Source: Desulfovibrio gilichinskyi (GTDB lineage Bacteria; Desulfobacterota; Desulfovibrionia; Desulfovibrionales; Desulfovibrionaceae). Taken from it: a DNA stretch of 64,000 bases. The stretch spans positions 1 through 64,000 of the forward strand of contig NZ_FWZU01000008.1 of the NCBI RefSeq assembly GCF_900177375.1, given 5' to 3'. Positions 36,533 to 45,597 of the stretch are shown in pieces (the stretch's first letter is position 1; every line of letters starts with the position of its first letter). The position numbers and the translations under genes are program-made. The notes under the pieces are model-generated. The model had not been told where the DNA came from. It saw only the letters and a program-made list of their open reading frames with translations, and searched no databases.

Positions 36533-38719
36533 TTATTTTATGAAGAGCATTTCAGAGTAGCTTGGAAGTGACCAGAGGTCATCAGCTACAACATTTTCAA
36601 GTCCATCTGCATACTTACGGACTTCAAGCATTGCTGGAAGAGCTGTGTAGCAGAGGTAATGAGCTTGTTTCTCTGCATCGCTTTCAGTGTTGTTGTCCAT
36701 AATTTTCTGAAGAGCGACAACTGCAGCCTGCATTTTTCTGAGACCTTCAGTTACTTCCACAAGAACGTCAGTAGTGAAAGGTACATTGATTGATTTCATG
36801 TTGGCGCATGTTGCAGCCAGTTCATTCTGGTAGCGAACAGCACCCGGGAATATCTGAGTTTTTGCAATTTTCACAGTAAGTGCCGCTTCAGTAACTATAG
36901 CCTGATTATACTGTTCAAGGTATATTTCTTTACGGCTTTCAAGTTCTTTTTCGGTGAAGACATTGTACTTCGTGAACATTTCAACTGATTCAGGTGCGGT
37001 GATGGCCGGAATTGCTTCAACAGATGTCGGCAGGTTAGGAAGTCCGCGACCTTCTGTTGCTTCTTTGTGCCATTCAGCAGAGTAGCCGTCGCCGTCAAAG
37101 AGAATGGCACTGTGTTTGTCCATGATATCTTTGATTACTTTCTGAACTGCTCCGTTGAGTTTGGATGGATCACCTTTAGTTGCATTTTCAAGCTCAGTAG
37201 CAATGAAGTCTAAGGATTCAGCCATCATTGTGTTCAGTGCAACCTGAGGTCCGGCAATGGATGCATTGGAACCTACTGCTCTGAATTCAAAGCGGTTGCC
37301 GGTGAAAGCAAACGGACTTGTGCGGTTACGGTCGCCGGCGTCTCTTGGAAGAGTAGGCAGTGTGTCTACGCCGACTTTCAGGAATCCTGAACTTGTAGGG
37401 GTAGGGGAGTTGCCTTCCTGAATTTTCTGGAAAATTTCAGTTAAGTGTTTTCCAAGGAAGATGGACATGATTGCTGGAGGAGCTTCGTTAGCACCGAGAC
37501 GATGGTCGTTGCTTGCAGAGGCTACAACTGCACGGAGGAGTTTGCTGTGAGTATGTACGGCACGGATAGCAGCAGCGCAGAAAATCAGGAACTGAGCATT
37601 TTCATGAGGATTTTCGCCTGGATTGAAAAGACTGCCGTGTCCTTCACAACTTAGTGAATAGTTAAGATGTTTACCGGAGCCGTTGATGCCTGCAAATGGT
37701 TTTTCATGCAGCAGACAAACCATACCATGCTTTTTAGCAATGGATTTAAGGGTGGTCATAAGCATCTGGTTATGGTCGGTAGCGAGGTTTGCATGTTCGT
37801 AAACAGGTGCAATTTCAAACTGTCCGGGGGCAACTTCGTTGTGACGAGTTTTAACAGGCACACCAAGTTTATACAGTTCGTGTTCAACATCCATCATAAA
37901 AGACAGGACGCGGCGTGGAATTGCGCCGAAGTAATGATCGTCCAGTTCTTGACCTTTTGCAGGTTTAGCTCCGAAAAGAGTTCTGCCTGAAAGCTGAAGG
38001 TCAGGGCGTGCAAAGTAGAAGTTTCTATCTATAAGGAAGTATTCCTGCTCTGGGCCTGCATTAGAAACAACGCGGTTTCCTGATTTATCACCGAAAATAT
38101 TTAAAATACGCTGAGCTTGTTTATCAACAACCTGATTTGCTCTGAGAAGAGGAGTTTTCTTGTCGAGAGCTTCACCTTTCCAAGAAATAAATGCAGTCGG
38201 AATACAAAGGAACGTTCCGTTAGGATTTTCCAAAATATATGCAGGGCTTGTTACGTCCCAAGCTGTGTATCCGCGAGCTTCGAAAGTTGTGCGGAGACCT
38301 CCGTTAGGAAAGCTGGATGCGTCAGGTTCACCCTGAATGAGAAGTTTGCCTTCAAATTCAGCGATAGCACTTCCTTTGCCGTCAGGGCTGAGGAATCCGT
38401 CATGTTTCTCAGCTGTTAAACCGGTAAGGGGATAGAATACATGAGTATAATGTGTTGCACCTTTTTGCATTGCCCATTCTTTCATTGCGTTAGCAACAGT
38501 ATCGGCAATTGAAGGATCGATAGCTTCGCCTTTTTCGATAGTTTTTCTGAGAGATTTGTAAATTTCTTTAGGAAGTCTCTCTTTCATTACTTTATCGTTA
38601 AAAACGTTACAGCCGAAGAGGTCTGTGGGTTTCATGTCCGCAAAGTTCAGCGGAGTTGCTGGTGGAGTATAGTTAGTTACAGCTGTGATTGCGTTCTGAC
38701 GGGACTGGTTTGAACTCAT
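36533..38719 (-). CDS. glnN: Glutamine synthetase type III
   Basis: The enzyme makes glutamine from glutamate and ammonia with ATP. The 728-aa length and MFVFYPLTG-type start region ([18 protein letters not shown]) mark the GSIII class. Catalytic-domain motifs include [34 protein letters not shown] and the [12 protein letters not shown] substrate/metal region. GSIII lacks the adenylylation Tyr of GSI. The start at 38719 has AAGGAG upstream; the longer frame to 38788 is unsupported. A sigma-54 promoter match lies about 100 bp upstream, implying nitrogen control. It is divergent from glnHPQ. Confidence 0.95.
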   Translation of the reverse strand: MSSNQSRQNAITAVTNYTPPATPLNFADMKPTDLFGCNVFNDKVMKERLPKEIYKSLRKTIEKGEAIDPSIADTVANAMKEWAMQKGATHYTHVFYPLTGLTAEKHDGFLSPDGKGSAIAEFEGKLLIQGEPDASSFPNGGLRTTFEARGYTAWDVTSPAYILENPNGTFLCIPTAFISWKGEALDKKTPLLRANQVVDKQAQRILNIFGDKSGNRVVSNAGPEQEYFLIDRNFYFARPDLQLSGRTLFGAKPAKGQELDDHYFGAIPRRVLSFMMDVEHELYKLGVPVKTRHNEVAPGQFEIAPVYEHANLATDHNQMLMTTLKSIAKKHGMVCLLHEKPFAGINGSGKHLNYSLSCEGHGSLFNPGENPHENAQFLIFCAAAIRAVHTHSKLLRAVVASASNDHRLGANEAPPAIMSIFLGKHLTEIFQKIQEGNSPTPTSSGFLKVGVDTLPTLPRDAGDRNRTSPFAFTGNRFEFRAVGSNASIAGPQVALNTMMAESLDFIATELENATKGDPSKLNGAVQKVIKDIMDKHSAILFDGDGYSAEWHKEATEGRGLPNLPTSVEAIPAITAPESVEMFTKYNVFTEKELESRKEIYLEQYNQAIVTEAALTVKIAKTQIFPGAVRYQNELAATCANMKSINVPFTTDVLVEVTEGLRKMQAAVVALQKIMDNNTESDAEKQAHYLCYTALPAMLEVRKYADGLENVVADDLWSLPSYSEMLFIK

Positions 38720-39301
38720 TTCAAAAAGCTCCTTGAGATTATTTAAAATTAACCTCCGTTTACACGGAGTGTTGGTACTTATTTGCAAAACATGATTTTT
38801 ATAAAAGCAGAGAATGTGCCTAAATATATATATACTTAAAAAACAAGCTGTTAGATGATTTATATGTTTTTTATTAAATTAGTTTTTGACGAAAATGTTA
38901 AAAATAGGCTAAAATAAACCTACAAAGATACATTAATGTCATATTTTTTAAAATCCTGCTCAAAATTGTAAGTCTTCAATAATTAAATTCTGTTTTCGAA
39001 TTCGCTGATAGCTGTAGCAAACATATAGATAGCTCATTGTCTGAAATACATAAGCTGTATTATGTTATTTTTTAGTGAATTGAAATGTTAAAAATATATT
39101 TAATTCAGTTCATTATTTTTTCAATTTTTAAACATCGGTATGTTCTTTTCAGTTGTTCTTGAAATCTTGAAATTTTGAAATATTAGTGTTAATAATTAAA
39201 AATTACGTATAATTTGTTGGTGATTTTTGAAACATCCGGATCAATCTTCAGTTGTTAATTGGGAAGATTTTTAAAAAAACAATGCCAGTTTAGGGGGTTT
39301 T
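38720..39301. other. AT-rich divergent intergenic region, glnN-glnH
   Basis: These 582 bp hold the sigma-54 promoter of glnN (38807-38820) and a small hairpin in the glnN leader (CTCCGT/ACGGAG, 38754-38769). The rest is very AT-rich. I see no NtrC dyad, no sigma-54 match facing glnH, no tRNA and no small ORF with a ribosome-binding site. AGGGGG at about 39292 serves glnH. Confidence 0.6.
38807..38820 (-). promoter_or_regulatory. Sigma-54 promoter of glnN
   Basis: On the minus strand GGCACATTCTCTGC matches the -24/-12 pattern with GG and GC at exact spacing (consensus TGGCAC, 5 nt, TTGC). It lies about 90 bp upstream of the glnN ATG. rpoN itself begins at 63250. Confidence 0.7.
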
Positions 39302-40048
39302 ATGAAAAATTTATTGTCACTTTGTGTTGCTGCGCTGCTAACTGTTTTGATGGTTGGATCAGCTTTTGCTGATAAATTAACTGTTGCCTGTGATACCAGT
39401 TTTCCTCCTTTTGAGTTCAAAGATCCTGAAACTGGAACACATACTGGGTTTGATGTTCAGCTTTGGGATGCAATTGCGAAAAAAATCGGAACTGAATACA
39501 CCTTACAGCCCATGGATTTTAATGGAATTATCCCAGGACTTCAGTCAAATCAGGTTGATGTAGGTATTGCAGGGATTACTATTAAACCTGAACGCAGCAA
39601 AGTTGTCGATTTTTCAGATCCATACTACAATGCCGGTATTCTTATTCTTGTGAAAGCTGGCAATACCTCCATTAAAGATATTAAAGATCTTAAAGGAAAA
39701 GTAGTTGCAACTAAACTCGGCACTACTTCAGCTGACTTTGTTAAAACAAACTGCGGTGCTAAAGAAGTTAAACTTTTCCCTAACAGTGACGCTATGTTCA
39801 TGGAACTTGTTGCAGGCGGAGCTGATGCTGTAATGTTTGACTCCCCAGTTATCGGTGACTACGTACGTAAGGCTCCAAAAGGCCAGGTTGAAGTTGTCGG
39901 TCCATTATATCAGGGACAGTCTTACGGAATCGCTTTTCCTAAAGGAAGTGCTCTTGTAGCAAAAGTTAATGCTGCTTTGAAAGAACTTCGCGCTAATGGC
40001 GAATATCGCACTCTTTATGTCAAATGGTTTGGATCAGAACCTAAATAA
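39302..40048 (+). CDS. glnH: Glutamine-type amino-acid ABC transporter, binding protein
   Basis: This periplasmic binding protein of family 3 has 248 aa. The signal peptide ends at SAFA, and the mature start KLTVACDTSFPPFEF is typical of GlnH/ArtJ-like proteins. GLQSNQVDVGIAGITIKPERSKVVDFSDPYY contains the ligand-binding Arg and Asp pattern. AGGGGG lies upstream. Glutamine is the likeliest ligand given glnN next door, but other polar amino acids are possible. Confidence 0.9.
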   Translation: MKNLLSLCVAALLTVLMVGSAFADKLTVACDTSFPPFEFKDPETGTHTGFDVQLWDAIAKKIGTEYTLQPMDFNGIIPGLQSNQVDVGIAGITIKPERSKVVDFSDPYYNAGILILVKAGNTSIKDIKDLKGKVVATKLGTTSADFVKTNCGAKEVKLFPNSDAMFMELVAGGADAVMFDSPVIGDYVRKAPKGQVEVVGPLYQGQSYGIAFPKGSALVAKVNAALKELRANGEYRTLYVKWFGSEPK

Positions 40049-40072
40049 TATTTGTTTTTTCCTGTAATTTTA

Positions 40073-40095
40073 AGGGCGGCTTTATCGGCCGCCCT
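40073..40095 (+). other. Intercistronic hairpin, glnH-glnP
   Basis: AGGGCGGC pairs with GCCGCCCT across a 7-nt loop, followed by TCATTCTTTT. This fits an mRNA-stabilising or partial-termination hairpin that gives more binding protein than permease. Confidence 0.7.
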
Positions 40096-40121
40096 CATTC
40101 TTTTAAAAGGGTAGAGAAAGT

Positions 40122-40790
40122 ATGGCATTCGTATTTGAAACTTCAGTGTTCTGGGATACTTTCCCTATGCTTATGCGCGGTCTCAAACTTACTGTTGAGA
40201 TCGCTGTCGGGGGATTGTTCTGCGGATTTATACTCGGTAGTATTGCAGGGCTAATGAAGCTTGCGCGGTCTATTTTTACCAGAAAACTTGCCGGAGTCTA
40301 TGTTGAATCAATTCGCGGTACTCCTATGCTGGTTCAAGCAATGTTTCTTTATTATGGAATACCTATGGCTGCGGGTGTTCGAATTACACCTATTACTGCC
40401 GGTATCATAATTATTGCTGTAAACTCCGGTGCGTATATTGCTGAAATCGTGCGTGGTGCTGTTCAATCTATTGACCCTGGACAGGTTGAGGCCGGGCGTT
40501 CTATAGGGCTCACCCGTACTCAGACAATGTGTTACGTTGTCTGGCCGCAGGCTTTAAAACGTATGATTCCGCCTTTAGGTAATCAGTTTATTATCAGTCT
40601 GAAAGATACTTCTTTATTGATGGTTATCGGTGTCGGTGAGCTGATGAGAACAGGACAGGAGATTACATCCGTCAACTTCAGGGCGTTTGAAGTATACCTT
40701 GCAGTTGCGTGCGTGTATCTTGTTATGACTCTTTCAATAGCCCAAGCTATGAAAATGTTAGAAAAAAAGCTTAACACCACCCGGAGATAG
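40122..40790 (+). CDS. glnP: Amino-acid ABC transporter permease
   Basis: This 222-aa inner-membrane protein belongs to the HisM/GlnP family. It has about five helices, an early [29 protein letters not shown], and the EAA-type loop ([22 protein letters not shown]) that contacts the ATPase. It is probably a homodimer, since only one permease gene is present. Confidence 0.93.
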   Translation: MAFVFETSVFWDTFPMLMRGLKLTVEIAVGGLFCGFILGSIAGLMKLARSIFTRKLAGVYVESIRGTPMLVQAMFLYYGIPMAAGVRITPITAGIIIIAVNSGAYIAEIVRGAVQSIDPGQVEAGRSIGLTRTQTMCYVVWPQALKRMIPPLGNQFIISLKDTSLLMVIGVGELMRTGQEITSVNFRAFEVYLAVACVYLVMTLSIAQAMKMLEKKLNTTRR

Positions 40791-40794
40791 ATCT

Positions 40795-41526
40795 GTGATT
40801 AAAATTAAGAATTTACATAAAAATTTCGGAAATCTTCAAGTTATTAAAGGGATTAATTTACATGTCAAATCCGGTGAGGTTGTCTGTATAATCGGTCCTT
40901 CCGGATCTGGTAAATCAACGGTTTTAAGGTGCATTAATAAGCTTGAGGTTCCAAGTTCCGGCACTATTTTCGTCGATGGTTATGACATTATGGATAAGCA
41001 GACTGATATCAATAAAGTCCGTACTGAAGCTGGTATGGTCTTTCAGCAGTTTAATCTTTTTCCGCATATGACTATTTTGGAAAACGTTACTCTGGGCCCG
41101 ATCAAAGTTCGTAATATGAACAAAAGTGAAGCCAATGAACTCGGGCTGAAACTTCTTGATAAAGTAGGCTTGAAAGAAAAAGCGATAAATTATCCAGATC
41201 AGCTGTCAGGTGGGCAAAAACAGCGTGTAGCTATTGCCAGATCCCTTGCGTTACAGCCTAAAGTCATCCTTTTTGATGAACCTACTTCTGCGCTGGACCC
41301 TGAACTTGTAGGTGAAGTTTTGGATGTAATGCAGAAACTTGCAAGAGAAGGAATGACCATGATCGTTGTTACTCACGAAATGGGTTTTGCTAAAGAAGTT
41401 GCAGACAGGGTTATTTTTATCGATGAAGGAGTTATTCAAGAAGAAGGTAGCCCCGAAGAATTTTTCACTAAACCTAAGAACCCAAGATTAAAAGATTTTT
41501 TGGGTAAAGTGGTTTCGCATCTTTAG
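40795..41526 (+). CDS. glnQ: Amino-acid ABC transporter ATPase
   Basis: The 243-aa ATPase has Walker [10 protein letters not shown] near residue 35, signature [16 protein letters not shown], and [11 protein letters not shown], all typical of polar amino-acid importers. It starts with GTG, 4 bp after glnP, with GGAG upstream. It ends the operon before a terminator. Confidence 0.94.
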   Translation: MIKIKNLHKNFGNLQVIKGINLHVKSGEVVCIIGPSGSGKSTVLRCINKLEVPSSGTIFVDGYDIMDKQTDINKVRTEAGMVFQQFNLFPHMTILENVTLGPIKVRNMNKSEANELGLKLLDKVGLKEKAINYPDQLSGGQKQRVAIARSLALQPKVILFDEPTSALDPELVGEVLDVMQKLAREGMTMIVVTHEMGFAKEVADRVIFIDEGVIQEEGSPEEFFTKPKNPRLKDFLGKVVSHL

Positions 41527-41549
41527 TCTTTGATAACATTGATTCTTTT

Positions 41550-41585
41550 AAGGCGGCTTCTCTAAGAGAGGTCGCCTTTTTTTTA
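41550..41585 (+). terminator. Terminator of glnHPQ
   Basis: AGGCGGCTTCTC pairs with GAGAGGTCGCCT (two internal mismatches) and is followed by eight T. Confidence 0.82.
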
Positions 41586-41673
41586 TACTTGTTAATAAAG
41601 TGTTGACGAATTCGGTTATATCCTCAATAAAATTAAGTCAGTCCTAAACCTTAATTTATTATGGAGTAACTCT

Positions 41674-42249
41674 ATGAAGAAGTCTTTATGCTTAAGTCTC
41701 GGTGTTCTGATTCTTATGGTTTTCAGTTCAGTCGCATTTGCAGCAGATTCGCCGGAACTGCGTGGTACATGGGGAGGGCAGGTTAAACTTATAACTAAAG
41801 ATGGCGACGTAAAAGCTAATAAAGCTGTTTTTGTTATCAATAAACAAGATGGCTCAATGTTCTCCGGCTATAAAATCTGGTTCGCAGATAATAATGAAAA
41901 TGCTCTGACTGAATCTTTCTGCGGTATTATTGATGAGGATGGATCGCATCTGTATTTTGCTGAAGATGAAGACGGCTATACATTGGGAACAATTACCGGA
42001 AAACAGACTCTTTCATTGTATTATATAGAGGGTGGTAGAAAAGCTAAGGCAATAAAATATAATCTCGAAAGAGTGCGTTTTACCAGAGGTTTTATTGATA
42101 TTGATAGCGATGGAGATAAAACTATAATTCGTTCCGAAGTCGTGCACGTATATCCCTTAAATGCTGAACGGATTATGCGTGAAGCTGACGTTAATAAAGA
42201 CGGAAAACTAAGTAAAACAGAATGGGATAATTGGAAAAAAGGGAAATGA
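41674..42249 (+). CDS. Secreted protein with one C-terminal EF-hand
   Basis: This 191-aa protein has a signal peptide (LCLSLGVLILMVFSSVAFAA). The middle is beta-rich and unrecognised. Near the C-terminus, DVNKDGKLSKTE matches the 12-residue EF-hand calcium loop, with D, N, D, L, S and E at the right positions. A lone EF-hand may act as a dockerin-like or calcium-stabilised element. GGAG precedes the ATG. It is monocistronic, with its own terminator. Confidence 0.78.
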   Translation: MKKSLCLSLGVLILMVFSSVAFAADSPELRGTWGGQVKLITKDGDVKANKAVFVINKQDGSMFSGYKIWFADNNENALTESFCGIIDEDGSHLYFAEDEDGYTLGTITGKQTLSLYYIEGGRKAKAIKYNLERVRFTRGFIDIDSDGDKTIIRSEVVHVYPLNAERIMREADVNKDGKLSKTEWDNWKKGK

Positions 42250-42274
42250 TAAGTCAAAAAAAGTGATTTTATTG

Positions 42275-42305
42275 AGGCGTAATCATAAGGATTACGCCTT
42301 TTTTA
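42275..42305 (+). terminator. Terminator after the EF-hand gene
   Basis: AGGCGTAATC pairs with GATTACGCCT around a 5-nt loop and is followed by six T. Confidence 0.88.
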
Positions 42306-42411
42306 TAATGAAAAAACGTTAAAAAACTCTAAGTTATAAATAAAATACTTTTCATATTGAATTCAAAAAAGGAATCTTCTTACCAAGAAGATTTTTAATT
42401 TCGATTGAACA

Positions 42412-42600
42412 TCACCTGCCGCGCGGGTTCATTTCTTTACATCTTGCAACGGTGCATGCTCCGGTTACATCTTTGATAGCAGTCAAAGAGTCAGCTCCTG
42501 ATGCAATGGCTTCCACAATTTCTCTTTTCGTAACAGCAGAGCAGTAGCAAACAATTTCGCTCTCAGGTGCCAGCAAAATATCTTCGGTAAACGTTGGCAT
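42412..42600 (-). CDS. BFD-like [2Fe-2S] small protein
   Basis: The 62-aa protein carries the BFD-type cluster motif CYC at 18-20 and, about 30 residues later, CTVARC (C-x4-C). The helix between reads REIVEAIASGADSLTAIKDVTGAC. BFD-like domains serve in ferritin iron release, in NirB or CopZ, or as electron donors. No bacterioferritin gene is adjacent. GGAG lies 5 nt before the ATG. Confidence 0.82.
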   Translation of the reverse strand: MPTFTEDILLAPESEIVCYCSAVTKREIVEAIASGADSLTAIKDVTGACTVARCKEMNPRGR

Positions 42601-42752
42601 TAACGCTCCAATTTTGATATTAACCGATGTTTTGATAAACTGGAATTTACTTCAATCAAAAATCACTTCGTAAGAAAATATCCGATAACTGTTGTTGTTA
42701 AAAGACAGATTGAATAAGGAAACATAAAATGGAAATTGAATCCGGCCTGTGT

Positions 42753-43163
42753 TTATTTGACGCCTTTATCAATTAAAAAAGAGCCGAATTTTTTATCAAT
42801 AATGAGTATATGGTTTCGCAGCCAGTCAGCGAGATATTTGAATATTTTAAGTGGCTCGAGATTCTCTTTATCAGAGTCATGCATGTTGTCTAAGGACGCT
42901 GCATATATAATGAAATGATTGTGCAACTTTTTGTGGCTTTCTATGTCCGGGTAGTCATGCTCTTTCATGAGACCTTCTTCTGTTGAAAAATGTTGCATGC
43001 CATATTGGCGCATATCGCTAACTAACCCTATTAACACTTTTTGCTCTTCCATACGTTCAATTGAATCACAGGCTTTGTTGATCATATCAATAAGTACCTT
43101 GTGATCATCGTCGATTATTTTGATTCCAACCGAATAGTTTGAATTCCAAGTAAGTAAAGGCAT
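42753..43163 (-). CDS. Bacteriohemerythrin
   Basis: This 136-aa four-helix oxygen-binding di-iron protein has the ligand set IIDDDHK (His), QHFSTEE (His and Glu), ESHKKLHNHF (two His) and NHILIIDKKFG (His and Asp). The ATG at 43163 has GAGGGG 6 nt upstream; the in-frame ATG at 43184 is less likely. Stand-alone hemerythrins are common in Desulfovibrio and help with oxygen sensing or delivery. It is transcribed alone. Confidence 0.93.
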   Translation of the reverse strand: MPLLTWNSNYSVGIKIIDDDHKVLIDMINKACDSIERMEEQKVLIGLVSDMRQYGMQHFSTEEGLMKEHDYPDIESHKKLHNHFIIYAASLDNMHDSDKENLEPLKIFKYLADWLRNHILIIDKKFGSFLIDKGVK

Positions 43164-43351
43164 ATTTGACCCCTCGTTTTGCATTTATAATTATACGTGT
43201 CTTTATGGTAAAGCAAGAAACAGCTTTTAATATCTTTGAAATAAGGAGGGGACTTTGCTCTTTAGATAAGAAGTGTTGTGGATTTGTTAAAGTTTAATTT
43301 TCTTGAATTGATTTAAATTGAACTTAGTGGTGATAAAAAAGATAAAATGTC

Positions 43352-43378
43352 TTGACAATATGACCTTTCTACTAGATA
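43352..43378 (+). promoter_or_regulatory. Promoter of the RRM-gene leader
   Basis: TTGACA (43352-43357) and TAGATA (43373-43378) have a 15-nt spacer, predicting a start near 43385. Confidence 0.45.
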
Positions 43379-43384
43379 AGAGTT

Positions 43385-43497
43385 TTCTACACACTAGCAA
43401 CGCGCGTGGATGCGTGGTCTGAATGTGACCGAAGCTAGTTTAAAATGAACAGGAATATCGAGGAGCAATGTGCATCTTGTACACTGCTCCTTTTTTT
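43385..43497 (+). ncRNA. Structured leader or small RNA upstream of the RRM gene
   Basis: Between the promoter and the RRM gene lies a folded region. ACTAGC (43393-43398) pairs with GCTAGT (43434-43439), enclosing ACGC/GCGT and GGTC/GACC stems. A terminator hairpin follows, AGGAGCA (43461-43467) with TGCTCCT (43485-43491) and seven T. It could be a separate small RNA or an attenuated 5' leader. I do not recognise a known family. Confidence 0.55.
43461..43497 (+). terminator. Terminator in the RRM-gene leader
   Basis: A 7-bp outer stem and an inner GTGCA/TGTAC stem are followed by TTTTTTT, about 50 bp before the RRM start codon. Confidence 0.8.
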
Positions 43498-43546
43498 GTT
43501 GACGCGAAGGCGTCATCGTCTTAACAATTTTTTAGGAGAATATATA

Positions 43547-43810
43547 ATGTCTAAAAAACTTTATGTTGGAAATTTGCCTTGGTCTGCTACTGAAGAAGAA
43601 CTCCGTGCTGCATTTGAAGCTTACGGTGAAGTTATTTCTATCAACCTCATCGAAGATCGTGAAACTGGCCGTCCTCGCGGTTTCGGTTTCGTTGAAATGG
43701 ATGATGCCGGTGCTCTTGAAGTTATCGACAACATGGACGGAAAAGATTTCGGCGGACGTAACCTTAAGGTTAACGAAGCTAAACCACGTGAAGAACGTCC
43801 ACGCTGGTAG
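43547..43810 (+). CDS. RRM-domain RNA-binding protein
   Basis: The single RNA recognition motif covers all 87 aa: RNP2 is LYVGNLPW at 5-12 and RNP1 is RGFGFVEM near 44-51. A short basic tail follows. Bacterial RRM proteins of this Rbp type often respond to cold and bind RNA. AGGAG lies before the ATG. A small hairpin (GACGC/GCGTC, 43500-43514) sits between the leader terminator and the ribosome-binding site. A longer in-frame ORF from 43445 crosses the terminator and is rejected. Confidence 0.93.
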   Translation: MSKKLYVGNLPWSATEEELRAAFEAYGEVISINLIEDRETGRPRGFGFVEMDDAGALEVIDNMDGKDFGGRNLKVNEAKPREERPRW

Positions 43811-43842
43811 TTAAAATTTTCGAATTTTAGTCCGGTATCCGG

Positions 43843-43879
43843 CGCCCGTCTCTCTTTCGGGAGACGGGCGTTTTTTTTT
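43843..43879 (+). terminator. Terminator after the RRM gene
   Basis: CGCCCGTCTC pairs with GAGACGGGCG around an 8-nt loop and is followed by nine T. Confidence 0.92.
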
Positions 43880-43910
43880 GCTTTTTTTAATGTTTAACGA
43901 GGAGATATCA

Positions 43911-44075
43911 TTGCCACCTAAGCGTAATTATAAATTTGAGAAACGTCAGAAAGATTTGGCAAAAGTGAAAAAGAAAGAAGAAAAGAAACAACGCCAATTA
44001 GCTAAGAAGCAGACAGGGTCTGATGAAAATGGTGAGGATGTTGAAGAAACTTCAGAAACTGAAGACACAATATAG
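43911..44075 (+). CDS. Small charged protein of unknown function
   Basis: The 54-aa product has a strongly basic first half (PPKRNYKFEKRQKDLAKVKKK) and an acidic tail (GEDVEETSETEDT). The start is TTG at 43911, with GAGGAG 6 nt upstream; the ORF's earlier ATG lies in the terminator and is rejected. The basic helix could bind nucleic acid. I recall similar small proteins in other delta-proteobacteria but no function. It follows the RRM gene terminator. Confidence 0.7.
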   Translation: MPPKRNYKFEKRQKDLAKVKKKEEKKQRQLAKKQTGSDENGEDVEETSETEDTI

Positions 44076-44111
44076 TGATGGAATAAATGTCTGGTCAGAA
44101 GCTAAGAACTG

Positions 44112-44155
44112 ATTCATCCGGTTTAATGTATATTTTAAACCGGATGAATTTTATT
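44112..44155. terminator. Bidirectional terminator
   Basis: ATTCATCCGGTTTAA pairs with TTAAACCGGATGAAT across an 8-nt loop, followed by TTTATTTT on the plus strand. It separates the small charged protein gene from the convergent MFS gene. Confidence 0.85.
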
Positions 44156-44217
44156 TTATAAGTCTAACTAATCTAAAAGAACTCATTTTTCAGAAAATCA
44201 CCTTTCATTTACCGTTC

Positions 44218-45384
44218 TTAACGGCAGACAGCCTTTTTCTTTGTAATACGATTCATTACCCACATGGTTATTAGCGGCACTGTTGAGCCGAACATTGCAA
44301 GCTTGCCGATTACAGCCGGTTTATTTGGCCAATCAAAAGCTATGAACTGCATTGCTATTGCTGCAAGTATGAAAATAGTAAATGTAAGCAAAGACGAAGC
44401 TGCTCCCACATATTTATCAACTTCTTCCAGAACCATATTGTTACTGATCGGTCGGCTAAGTCCCAGCAAATAAGACATTATCACCATGGGGCATATAAAC
44501 AATAAAGGTGTCGATCCGCCTTCAATCACTAGAAATGATGCCGTGATCAGTATGCCCAGTAAGGAAAATGTCAGAATTTTAAGCGGTGGAATACCTGAAC
44601 AGAATCTGGAGCATGTGAATGAACCCAGCAGCAGGCCGAGTGCGATAAGTCCAAAATAGTAACCGAATGCTTGCTTGCTGACTCCGTAGCCGGTAATAAA
44701 AATATCCGCCGATCCACCGATGAATGCAAAATGGCCTAGAGTCATAAGTGAGAATGCTACGGTGAATATCATGTAGCGGGTATTATGCATTATGACAAAA
44801 TAGCGCGACGCTACTGCCAGTAAACCTCCACTTGTTTTTTCTTTAAGTGGTTCTTTTAGTCTAAATGATCCATATAGTGAAACCAGTGCAAGGGTTGCCT
44901 GGCAAATAAAAATCCATCGCCATGAAGCAATCAGAAGAAGCCATCCACCGAGGGTAGGCGCAAGCATGGGGCAGAAAGCAAGAATTACGCCCATCCATGC
45001 AAGAATTTTCTGCCGCTGTGGCCCGTCATATAAGTCTTTAGACAGTGCCATTGAAAGAGTGAACGCCGCTGCCGCGCCTGCTGCCTGAATAATTCGTGCT
45101 CCAACCAGCCACGTTATTGATTGTGACGCCGCGCAGAGCAGGCTGCCGATTATGAAGAGAATTATTCCTCCAAGCAATACCGGTTTTCTTCCTATACGGT
45201 CTGAAAGTGGGCCATGTATCAGTAAAAAGATGCTGAAACTGATAAAAAAGGCAACAAGTGATATGTTGGCTTCTGCAAGGCTGATTCCCCAAATCGTTTG
45301 AAGTGTGGGGATGGCCGGTAAGTACATATCGGTAGACAGCGATGGGAATGTAGCTAGCAGGGCCAGCAATAAAAGATTGGGCAT
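44218..45384 (-). CDS. MFS drug transporter, Bcr/CflA family
   Basis: This 388-aa inner-membrane protein has 12 predicted helices. The start LLALLATFPSLSTDMYLPAIPTL is diagnostic of Bcr/CflA exporters (DMYLPA motif). Motif A between helices 2 and 3 is GPLSDRIGRKPVLL. It probably exports drugs or sulfonamide/bicyclomycin-like compounds by proton antiport; the real substrate is unknown. It is about 210 bp downstream of the SDR gene, past that gene's terminator. Confidence 0.9.
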   Translation of the reverse strand: MPNLLLLALLATFPSLSTDMYLPAIPTLQTIWGISLAEANISLVAFFISFSIFLLIHGPLSDRIGRKPVLLGGIILFIIGSLLCAASQSITWLVGARIIQAAGAAAAFTLSMALSKDLYDGPQRQKILAWMGVILAFCPMLAPTLGGWLLLIASWRWIFICQATLALVSLYGSFRLKEPLKEKTSGGLLAVASRYFVIMHNTRYMIFTVAFSLMTLGHFAFIGGSADIFITGYGVSKQAFGYYFGLIALGLLLGSFTCSRFCSGIPPLKILTFSLLGILITASFLVIEGGSTPLLFICPMVIMSYLLGLSRPISNNMVLEEVDKYVGAASSLLTFTIFILAAIAMQFIAFDWPNKPAVIGKLAMFGSTVPLITMWVMNRITKKKAVCR

Positions 45385-45518
45385 AGTTGATTCTCAGATA
45401 TTTAGTAAATTTAAGTGGAAAGTTATCAGGCAGGTTAAGACCGTAGTCGTTTGATCTGTTGATTGTGATCATACATATAGAGAAGTGAAGGTAAAAAAAA
45501 GGTTAATTTTGATCACGC

Positions 45519-45551
45519 AAAAAAAAAGAGACCTGAGCAAAGTCAGGTCTC
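45519..45551 (-). terminator. Terminator after the SDR gene
   Basis: On the minus strand GAGACCTGA pairs with TCAGGTCTC around a 6-nt loop and is followed by nine T. Confidence 0.9.
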
Positions 45552-45597
45552 GTGGTATACATAAAATTTTATTAAGGGGTATATCGACTATTAGTAA

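Noticed and set aside
42729-42776. 15-codon plus-strand ORF with AAGGA upstream
   Set aside because: It overlaps the 3' end of the hemerythrin gene in antisense and has no other support.
43445-43546. Longer N-terminus for the RRM protein starting at ATG 43445
   Set aside because: The frame crosses an intrinsic terminator and a hairpin, adds a sequence unlike RRM proteins, and the ATG at 43547 has a good AGGAG.
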